From Rhodospirillaceae bacterium (GTDB lineage: Bacteria; Pseudomonadota; Alphaproteobacteria; UBA11136): a DNA stretch of 12,783 nt. Location of the stretch: assembly GCA_018663165.1 (NCBI GenBank), contig JABJES010000267.1, forward strand, positions 1 to 12,783. Direction: 5' to 3'. Below the pieces are notes generated by a model, which saw only the letters and a list, made by a program, of their open reading frames with translations, was not told the DNA's origin and made no database searches. Position numbers and translations under genes: made by a program. Shown here one piece after another: positions 1-4,747 of this stretch; within the stretch, counting starts at the first letter, position 1; each line of letters begins with the position of its first letter.

Positions 1-1481
1 CGGAACGTTAGTAAATTCAGGGAAGCAAGGTTACAGGCCGTGTCGTCCAGAAACATATACTCTGAACAGGGGTTCGAGGCGTTAATACGGCCGGAATTGG
101 GACAGGTGTGCCAGTCGTTGATGGTGGTGTCGTACTGGAGGCCGGGATCGGCGCAGGCCCAGGCGGCATAACCGATCTGGTCCCACAGATCGCGGGCGTG
201 AAGGGTCTTGTAAATTTCACCGTCGGTGCGCCGGGTAAGATCCCATTCGCTGTCGGTTTCCACCGCTTTGAGGAATTCGTCGGTGACACGCACGGAATTG
301 TTTGAATTTTGGCCAGCGACCGTGAGATAGGCCTCCGAGTCCCAATCCGTATTATAGGTGTCGAAATCAATCTCGGTATAGCCCTGACCGGCGAACTGGA
401 TAATGCGCGCGATCATATTTTCGGGCACCATCGCCTTGCGTGCGGCAACTGCTGCTTTTTTCAGAGCCGGATTCTTTTTTATGTCGAACCTGCTGTCTTC
501 GCTTTCTTCTGAGTCGACGGGTCCGGTGTGACAGGCCTTGAGAACGGTTTGGAGGTGCTTTTGCAGGACTTTCGAACCGGTCACCATTGAGGCGACTTTC
601 TGTTCTTCGGTCACCTTCCAGCTAATGAATTCCTCAATATCCGGGTGATCGATATCGATGCAAACCATCTTGGCGGCGCGTCGCGTCGTGCCGCCGGATT
701 TGATGGCCCCGGCCGCGCGGTCGCCGATTTTAAGAAAACTCATCAGGCCGGACGAATTGCCGCCGCCGGACAGGGATTCGCCTCCGCCACGCAGGGATGA
801 AAAATTGCTGCCGGTCCCTGAACCGTATTTGAAGAGCCGTGCCTCGCGTACCCAAAGGTCCATGATGCCACCCTCATTGACCAGATCGTCATCGACGCTC
901 TGGATGAAGCAGGCATGAGGCTGGGGGTTTTCATAGGCCGAGCTTGAGGCGACCAGTTCGCCACTCTGGAAATCCACATAATGGTGTCCCTGAGAGGGGC
1001 CATCGATGCCATAGGCCCAGTGCAGCCCGGTGTTGAACCATTGCGGCGAGTTGGGGGCACCCATCTGCATGCACATCATATTACGCATTTCGTCGAAATA
1101 GGCCTGGGCGTCTTCTTCGGTGTCGAAATAGCCGCCGCGCCAGCCCCAGTAAGTCCAGGTGCCGCAAAGACGGTCAAAAACCTGACGGGCGCTCATCTCG
1201 CCGGTGACCTTGCTGCCGCGTTTGGCCTCGTGCCGCCACAGCCATTCGGGGATATTCTCTTCCTCAAAGGCGATTAGCTCTTCGGGAATGCCGGCCTTGC
1301 GGAAATATTTCTGGGCAAGAACGTCGCAGGCCACCTGCGACCAATGGGCGGGAACCTCGAATCCTTCAAGCTTGAAGACGACGGAACCGTCGGGATTACG
1401 GATTTCACTAGATGCCTTACGGAATTCGATGCCGTCGTAGGCTGCTTTACCCTTTTTAGTGAACCGGCGTTCGATTCGCAT
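1..1481 (-). CDS. nrdJ: Vitamin B12-dependent (class II) ribonucleotide reductase, 5' part
   Basis: Reduces ribonucleotides to deoxyribonucleotides in the cytoplasm, using adenosylcobalamin to make the active-site thiyl radical, so it needs no oxygen. I translated the minus strand from the ATG at 1481 to the left edge: 493 residues with no stop, roughly the first 40% of a family that is usually about 1,200 residues in this group. Visible landmarks are the substrate-domain Cys191 in PHACFIQS, the glycine-rich stretch GSGTGSNFSSLRGGGE, and NPCSEYM near the left edge (Asn470, Cys472, Glu474), the canonical radical-cysteine loop, followed by CNLASLN. The start is supported by an AAGGGGGA Shine-Dalgarno about 10 nt upstream and an in-frame TAA just before it. 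The 3' two-thirds, including the C-terminal redox cysteines, lies outside the window. The gene is divergent from the NDUFA12 operon. NrdR-like sites upstream suggest repression by NrdR. Identity is secure; only completeness is unknown. Confidence 0.97.
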   Translation of the reverse strand, partial: MRIERRFTKKGKAAYDGIEFRKASSEIRNPDGSVVFKLEGFEVPAHWSQVACDVLAQKYFRKAGIPEELIAFEEENIPEWLWRHEAKRGSKVTGEMSARQVFDRLCGTWTYWGWRGGYFDTEEDAQAYFDEMRNMMCMQMGAPNSPQWFNTGLHWAYGIDGPSQGHHYVDFQSGELVASSSAYENPQPHACFIQSVDDDLVNEGGIMDLWVREARLFKYGSGTGSNFSSLRGGGESLSGGGNSSGLMSFLKIGDRAAGAIKSGGTTRRAAKMVCIDIDHPDIEEFISWKVTEEQKVASMVTGSKVLQKHLQTVLKACHTGPVDSEESEDSRFDIKKNPALKKAAVAARKAMVPENMIARIIQFAGQGYTEIDFDTYNTDWDSEAYLTVAGQNSNNSVRVTDEFLKAVETDSEWDLTRRTDGEIYKTLHARDLWDQIGYAAWACADPGLQYDTTINDWHTCPNSGRINASNPCSEYMFLDDTACNLASLNLLTF

Positions 1482-1566
1482 CTTTACGTATCCCCCTTAA
1501 ACTTGAACTTTTAAAAACGTTTGTTTTTTTTCGGTCATTTACAGCCCGACCGAATTCATGGGGCTT

Positions 1567-1591
1567 GCGCCTCTTAACCTTCTAGAGGTGC
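1567..1591. repeat. Inverted repeat in the nrdJ leader
   Basis: GCGCCTCT (1567-1574) and AGAGGTGC (1584-1591) form an 8-bp stem around a 9-nt loop. One pair is a G-U wobble if transcribed on the plus strand, or an A-C mismatch on the minus strand. It lies about 75-85 bp upstream of the nrdJ start, so it would be in a leader RNA if the promoter overlaps the NrdR-like sites. No T-run follows on either strand, so it does not look like an intrinsic terminator. Its function is unknown. Confidence 0.4.
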
Positions 1592-1598
1592 TAAAGGG

Positions 1599-1620
1599 TT
1601 TCAGCCATATTTTCAGCCAT
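1599..1620. repeat. Direct repeat TTTCAGCCAT x2, 12-bp period
   Basis: Two perfect copies of the 10-mer TTTCAGCCAT lie at 1599-1608 and 1611-1620, separated by AT. They sit immediately downstream (in nrdJ orientation) of the proximal NrdR-like box. A perfect 10-mer duplicated within 22 bp of non-coding DNA could be a tandem protein-binding site, or simply a local slippage duplication. I recognise no regulator for this motif. Confidence 0.5.
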
Positions 1621-1625
1621 TTCCC

Positions 1626-1641
1626 CCGCTACATATTGTGA
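1626..1641 (-). promoter_or_regulatory. NrdR-box-like site, proximal
   Basis: CCGCTACATATTGTGA matches the NrdR consensus as I recall it (ACACWATATATWGTGT) at 12 of 16 positions, with an intact ATAT-TGTG half. NrdR is the ATP/dATP-sensing zinc-finger/ATP-cone repressor of ribonucleotide reductase genes, and the only such gene here is nrdJ, whose start is about 145 bp downstream on the minus strand. A weaker look-alike (9 of 16) starts exactly 31 bp away at 1657-1672. The match was made by eye. Confidence 0.5.
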
Positions 1642-1699
1642 CCGCTTAAATTCAGACCACGACATGTATGCAATCTATCCACAAAACCAGCTGTCTTGG

Positions 1700-1715
1700 C
1701 AACCAGATTTTGTGG
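1700..1715 (-). promoter_or_regulatory. Degenerate NrdR-box-like site
   Basis: CAACCAGATTTTGTGG matches the NrdR consensus at only 10 of 16 positions, keeping the TTGTG half. It is listed because its start is exactly 31 bp from the start of the good box at 1731. That is about three helical turns and the usual spacing of tandem NrdR boxes. Alone it would not be called. Confidence 0.3.
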
Positions 1716-1730
1716 GCTGTAACAAAAAAT

Positions 1731-1746
1731 TCACAATATAGGGTGT
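1731..1746 (-). promoter_or_regulatory. NrdR-box-like site, distal (best match)
   Basis: TCACAATATAGGGTGT matches the NrdR consensus at 13 of 16 positions, including CACAATATA and GTGT. Centre to centre it is 105 bp from the proximal box, close to ten helical turns, and 31 bp from the degenerate site at 1700. Its distance of about 250 bp from the nrdJ ATG is long for an operator, so it implies a long leader, DNA looping, or an effect on the divergent plus-strand transcript. Confidence 0.55.
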
Positions 1747-1837
1747 ATGTTGGGGATTCCCCTGGATCTGACAGTTTTTTTCAAGACCGTGTGAGGTGTT
1801 GAAAGCATTTAAAAAAATCTAGGAAAAGCAAGGCGAT

Positions 1838-1940
1838 GGGGCCGTTCAAAGGGTATCTCCATCGTATGGAGGGGGGCTGGACTGGACGCGGCGCAAATGT
1901 CATATTCTCTGATATCGGGGCGCTCCGGCGGCCCTTTTTG
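1838..1940 (+). ncRNA. Candidate structured RNA or leader upstream of the NDUFA12 gene
   Basis: A non-coding stretch of about 100 nt whose ends pair: GGGCCG at 1839-1844 is the exact complement of CGGCCC at 1929-1934, followed by five Ts at 1935-1939. Inside is a perfect 6-bp hairpin, CTCCAT-CGT-ATGGAG (1857-1871). The 3' end can instead fold alone as a terminator-like hairpin (1918-1934). Two exclusive folds for the same 3' segment, one freeing a U-tract hairpin, would suit either a small RNA gene with its own terminator or an attenuating leader for the operon starting at 1964. It lacks the signal recognition particle RNA signature loops, and I match it to no known family. A weak promoter-like TTGAAA lies at 1799-1804. 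Inferred from base pairing by eye only. Confidence 0.3.
1918..1940 (+). terminator. Terminator-like hairpin before the NDUFA12 operon
   Basis: GGGC plus GC (1918-1923), loop TCCG, then GC, a bulged G and GCCC (1928-1934), followed by TTTTTG. This is a short GC-rich stem with a U-tract on the plus strand. It ends about 25 bp before the next gene start, so it cannot end a known upstream plus-strand gene in this window. It would end a small RNA or attenuate the operon. Confidence 0.4.
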
Positions 1941-1963
1941 ATATATTCGATAACAGGCAAGAT

Positions 1964-2338
1964 GTGGGACAGATGATCCTCGGCACCCTTCTCTATACCT
2001 TGGTCTACGGAAAACGTGTCGGCTCAGACCAGTTCGGTAATAAATATTACCGTCGCAAAGGTGGGCCTCGGGTGGTCAATAATGGCCGCGAGCGCCGCTG
2101 GGTCCTCTACAAGGGCAAGGCAGAGGCCAGTTCCGTGCCTCCGGCCTGGCACGGCTGGCTTCACCATATTGTCGATTCCCCGCCGACCGATATTCCGGAG
2201 AGAAAGCCCGTTTACGAGAAACCGCACCTTCCCAACCTTACAGGCACTGGCGGTGCCTATCGCCCGCCCGGCCATGTATTGCGCGGCGGGGTGCGTGAAG
2301 AGGCGACTGGGGATTATGAGCCCTGGCGCCCTGAATGA
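1964..2338 (+). CDS. NADH:ubiquinone oxidoreductase accessory subunit, NDUFA12/B17.2 family
   Basis: Homologue of the mitochondrial complex I accessory subunit NDUFA12 (B17.2), present in alphaproteobacterial complex I and expected on the cytoplasmic face of the enzyme. The family signature is clear: a short N-terminal segment (GTLLYTLVYGKRVG), then DQFGNKYYRRK, RRWVLYKG, PPAWHGWLHH, and the conserved tail PNLTGTGGAYRPPGH...ATGDYEPWRP. The 124-residue length is normal. Two starts are possible: GTG at 1964 (weak AGG upstream) or ATG at 1973, preceded by GGGA at about 5 nt and three codons shorter. The ATG may be the true start. It is the first gene of a tight plus-strand run, with only 15 bp to the MlaD-like gene. 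No other complex I genes are in the window, which is usual for this subunit. It lies downstream of the candidate structured leader. Confidence 0.93.
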   Translation: MGQMILGTLLYTLVYGKRVGSDQFGNKYYRRKGGPRVVNNGRERRWVLYKGKAEASSVPPAWHGWLHHIVDSPPTDIPERKPVYEKPHLPNLTGTGGAYRPPGHVLRGGVREEATGDYEPWRPE

Positions 2339-2353
2339 GAGAAGGAAGTTCCT

Positions 2354-2866
2354 GTGAAGGATAACGTGAAAGAGCCGTTGGTCGGGGCGACGGTATTGAT
2401 TGTCATTGCTCTTTATGCCTCGTTTGTATCGAGCCGATCGAAAATCGAATCAGCCACGGGGTATGAACTGACGGCCATCTTCGACAAAATCGATGGTCTT
2501 ACTCGCGGCGCTGATGTCAGTCTCGCCGGGCTTAAGGTCGGCACCATTGTTGATGATTCTATCGATTCAAACTACCGGGCGAGCGTTACTATACGTATTG
2601 ACGACGACGTTAGACTGCCCACCGACACCTCGGCGGCGATCCATACGGATGGTTTGTTCGGTTCGAAATATATCAATCTTGAACCCGGCGGCGCTGAAAA
2701 ATACATTTTGCCGGGCGGCGTTATCAAGATTACCCAGGGGTCGATGGTGGTTAGTGACTTGCTTGATCAGATTATTGCTCAGGGTCAGGCCAGGGCAAAA
2801 AAATTCGACGATCAGGAAACGAATGGAACATCCTCGACCAGCAATGAAGCTATCGGTGGAGAATAG
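2354..2866 (+). CDS. MlaD-like MCE-domain lipid-transport protein, copy 1
   Basis: MCE-domain proteins of the MlaD type form hexameric rings anchored in the inner membrane and pass phospholipids between an ABC transporter (MlaFEB) and periplasmic carriers. This 170-residue protein has one N-terminal transmembrane helix (about residues 9-27) and one MCE domain (about 37-115), recognisable from YELTAIFDKIDGLTRGADVSLAGLKVG, VRLPTDTSAAI and GLFGSKYINLEPGG, then a polar tail. It begins at GTG with AAGGAAG upstream, 15 bp after the NDUFA12 gene. A homologous copy follows 48 bp later. Its C-terminus (VVSDLLDQIIAQGQARAKKF, then a Ser/Thr/Asn-rich end) differs from the second copy, so it looks like the more divergent paralogue. 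No MlaE, MlaF, MlaB or MlaC gene is in the window. Confidence 0.9.
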   Translation: MKDNVKEPLVGATVLIVIALYASFVSSRSKIESATGYELTAIFDKIDGLTRGADVSLAGLKVGTIVDDSIDSNYRASVTIRIDDDVRLPTDTSAAIHTDGLFGSKYINLEPGGAEKYILPGGVIKITQGSMVVSDLLDQIIAQGQARAKKFDDQETNGTSSTSNEAIGGE

Positions 2867-2914
2867 GGGCGCCGGGAAATTGGCGCTTTTTAGGATTTAA
2901 GAGGAAACAGGAAT

Positions 2915-3376
2915 ATGCAGAGGAATCTCGTAGAAGCGATAATGGGTGCCGTTGTCTTGTTGGTGGCGGGGTTCTTCGTCGTTTTTGTCTATGATACCGC
3001 CCAGGTTAAGGCCATTGAGGGCTATCAGGTTACAGCCGTTTTCTACAAGGTGGGCGGGCTTCAGACCGGCAGCGATGTGCGGGTGAATGGAATCAAGGTA
3101 GGCTCCGTGATCAGCGAAGAACTTGATCCTGAGACTTATAACGCCGTTGTCAGGATGTCGATTCGTTCCGATGTCAAACTGCCCATGGATACCGTCGCCG
3201 CCATCGGCAGTGAGGGTATTCTCGGGGGTAAATACATCCGCATTGATCCGGGTAAGGAAACCACCTTTATCGTTCCTGGAGGCCAGGTGAAAAAGACTTC
3301 GGACTACAGGTCGCTTGAGGATCAGGTCGGTGAGATTATCTTCCTTGCTTCTGGCGGTTCAGATAAATCCAAATAG
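2915..3376 (+). CDS. mlaD: MlaD-like MCE-domain lipid-transport protein, copy 2
   Basis: A second single-pass MCE protein, 153 residues: transmembrane helix at about residues 9-27 (GAVVLLVAGFFVVFVYD), then the MCE domain (YQVTAVFYKVGGLQTGSDVRVNGIKVGSV, VKLPMDTVAAI, GILGGKYIRIDPG) and the tail SLEDQVGEIIFLASGG. That tail resembles the usual alphaproteobacterial MlaD end, so this is probably the orthodox copy. The start ATG has AGGAAACAGGA just upstream. It aligns with copy 1 along the whole MCE domain, with clear but moderate similarity, so the duplication is not recent. The expected role is the periplasmic ring of the Mla phospholipid pathway, possibly shared with copy 1 in a mixed ring; that is inference. 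Confidence 0.92.
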   Translation: MQRNLVEAIMGAVVLLVAGFFVVFVYDTAQVKAIEGYQVTAVFYKVGGLQTGSDVRVNGIKVGSVISEELDPETYNAVVRMSIRSDVKLPMDTVAAIGSEGILGGKYIRIDPGKETTFIVPGGQVKKTSDYRSLEDQVGEIIFLASGGSDKSK

Positions 3377-3394
3377 GTGGGGAGGAGGCGGCGG

Positions 3395-3637
3395 ATGAAG
3401 CGGAGCGTCATTCCTCTTGCCGGTTCAGGTAAAGGTAATATCTGGCATACGCCTTCAGGCGATCCGGTGTCTTGTGTCGAGAAAATCAAGGTTCTCAATC
3501 AGAACCTGGAGGAAATTCAGCAGATGCAGCAGGATGCACTGGAAGACGCCATTCTCATGGGCTGTGATGAAAGCCAGTTCCGGCAGGTCCTTCATGATCT
3601 CACGGAATCCCTCAAGAATCCTTATTCCAAGAAATAG
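3395..3637 (+). CDS. Small helical protein of unknown function, 80 aa
   Basis: I do not recognise a named family. ATG at 3395 is chosen over GTG at 3377 because a strong GGGGAGGAGGCGG Shine-Dalgarno sits right before it; the GTG lies only one base after the mlaD stop and would put that motif inside the gene. The protein is cytoplasmic-looking, with no signal peptide or membrane helix. Residues about 1-25 are a basic, Gly/Ser-rich, probably extended segment (PLAGSGKGNIWHTPSGDPVSC). Residues about 27-72 read as two amphipathic helices (VEKIKVLNQNLEEIQQMQQDALEDAILMG and ESQFRQVLHDLTESL). There are two cysteines, Cys27 and Cys57, at the borders of the helices. It is co-directional between mlaD and the DUF2155 gene, with 7 bp to the next start. 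The strong ribosome site and fixed position make a real gene likely; the function is open. Confidence 0.75.
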   Translation: MKRSVIPLAGSGKGNIWHTPSGDPVSCVEKIKVLNQNLEEIQQMQQDALEDAILMGCDESQFRQVLHDLTESLKNPYSKK

Positions 3638-3644
3638 CGCCGTC

Positions 3645-4091
3645 ATGATCCCTTCTTTGTCAAAAGCGGGAAAGCGCCGCCGTGCCCAGATGCTTTTTGT
3701 GATGCTTGTCGCCGGAATTGTGACGGTTTTTACAGGTGGTGGACAAGCGCGTGCAGAGGATATCATTGGCGAGGTGGCGTTGCTTCAAGGACTCGATAAG
3801 GTCACCGCCCGTATTTCCACTTTTCGCGCTCCGATCGATACGGTTGTCCGTTTCGGCACTCTGGAAATCGTTGCCCGGTCCTGTCATAAGCGCCCGCCAG
3901 AGGAACCGCCGGAAAGCGCGGCCTTTCTCCATATTCGAGACGTCAAACCGGGCGAGGCCCCGGAAACTCTTTTTCAGGGGTGGATGTTTGCGTCTTCGCC
4001 AGCACTTTCGGCGCTGGAGCACCCGGTTTACGACGTCTGGGTTGTCGATTGTTTAAGTAAGGGGATGTTGGTGCCGGAGATATCCGGGTAA
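3645..4091 (+). CDS. DUF2155-family secreted protein
   Basis: A 148-residue protein of unknown biochemical function, from a family I know mainly in alphaproteobacteria. It has a Sec-type signal peptide: basic KAGKRRRAQ, hydrophobic LFVMLVAGIVTVF, cleavage after ARA (residue 37). The mature part contains the family core: a conserved Cys80 in ARSCHKRPPEEPPESAAFLHI, then LFQGWMFASSPALSALEHPVYDVWVVDC ending in Cys136. The two cysteines could form a periplasmic disulfide. The start ATG 3645, 7 bp after the 80-residue gene, gives a full signal peptide but has a weak Shine-Dalgarno; ATG 3690 is a possible shorter start with a poorer signal. It is the last gene of the NDUFA12-mlaD run. Its final 64 bp lie opposite the end of aat, an unusual tail-to-tail overlap. 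The family call is firm; the function is unknown. Confidence 0.9.
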   Translation: MIPSLSKAGKRRRAQMLFVMLVAGIVTVFTGGGQARAEDIIGEVALLQGLDKVTARISTFRAPIDTVVRFGTLEIVARSCHKRPPEEPPESAAFLHIRDVKPGEAPETLFQGWMFASSPALSALEHPVYDVWVVDCLSKGMLVPEISG

Positions 4092-4678
4092 AAAACGGCT
4101 TTTTGCGCCAACGCCTCGACGAGGCGGAGATGATATTCCTGCCTTGAAATTTCCACTGCCCCGAACTGACGCAGATGATCTGTGATGAATTGGGTGTCGA
4201 GCAGTCGGTAGCCGCCTCTTTTCAGATGAGCCACCAGCGCCACCAGCGCGACCTTGCTGGCATTGGAGACTTTTGAGAACATGCTTTCGCCAAAAAAAGC
4301 GGCACCAATGGAAATGCCGTAAACCCCGCCGACCAGCTCACCGTCCTGCCAGCATTCGACACTGTGGGCGTTTCCCTGTTCGTGAAGGGCGCTATAGAGG
4401 CGGATGATTTCGCCGTTGATCCAGGTGCTTGGGCGAAGCTCGGTGGCGTTAGCGCAGCCTTCTATGATTTGTCTAAAAGCGGTGTCACAGGTCAAGGTGA
4501 AAGGCGCTTTTTTCAGAGCTCGGCGCAGACTTTTTGAGGTTGAAAATGTCTCAAGGGGAATGATCCCCCTCATTTCCGGGTCGACCCAGAAAATCTCAGG
4601 ATCATTGCGGCCCTCCGACATCGGAAAAATACCGGCGCGATAGGCACGGAGAAGAATCTCTGTCGTCAGTGTGGACAT
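4028..4678 (-). CDS. aat: Leucyl/phenylalanyl-tRNA--protein transferase
   Basis: Transfers Leu or Phe from aminoacyl-tRNA to the N-terminal Arg or Lys of proteins in the cytoplasm, marking them for ClpS/ClpAP degradation (N-degron pathway). The 216-residue protein has the family landmarks in order: LLRAYRAGIFPMSEG, IFWVDPEMRGIIPL, RPSTWINGEII, HSVECWQDGELVGGVYGISIGAAFFGESMFS, SNASKVALVALV, GGYRLLDTQFITDHLRQFGAVEI. The start ATG 4678 has AGGGA about 5 nt upstream. It follows accC on the same strand after 69 bp with no clear terminator between, so it may be the last gene of the aroQ-accB-accC transcript. Its tail (LLKQSTTQTS) is read antisense to the conserved DVWVVDC end of the DUF2155 gene. 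Identity is secure. Confidence 0.96.
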   Translation of the reverse strand: MSTLTTEILLRAYRAGIFPMSEGRNDPEIFWVDPEMRGIIPLETFSTSKSLRRALKKAPFTLTCDTAFRQIIEGCANATELRPSTWINGEIIRLYSALHEQGNAHSVECWQDGELVGGVYGISIGAAFFGESMFSKVSNASKVALVALVAHLKRGGYRLLDTQFITDHLRQFGAVEISRQEYHLRLVEALAQKAVFYPDISGTNIPLLKQSTTQTS

Positions 4679-4747
4679 CTATCCCTGCATGGCAGTCGCT
4701 CGTTTATGGCGCTTTAGCGATGATCGCAGTGACTGGTTCAGGCGAGG

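Noticed and set aside
1482..1760. Cobalamin riboswitch upstream of B12-dependent nrdJ
   Set aside because: I found no B12-box-like sequence or the conserved GCCACTG core on the minus strand; NrdR-like sites explain the regulation better.
1752..1762. GGGGATTCCCC palindrome followed by a T-run at 1775-1781
   Set aside because: Only a 4-bp stem with a 3-nt loop, and the Ts begin 12 bp later; not a convincing terminator and too short to call an operator.
1838..1940. Small signal recognition particle RNA (4.5S)
   Set aside because: Length and paired ends fit, but the conserved GGTCAGG and GGAAGCAGCC-type apical motifs are absent.
3417..3644. N-terminal extension of the DUF2155 frame upstream of 3645
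   Set aside because: It overlaps the 80-residue gene in another frame, is Arg/Ser-rich, and would bury the signal peptide; ATG 3645 gives a normal secreted protein.
4715..4725. GCGATGATCGC inverted repeat between accC and aat
   Set aside because: The loop would be one to three bases and no T-run follows; most likely a chance palindrome rather than a terminator.
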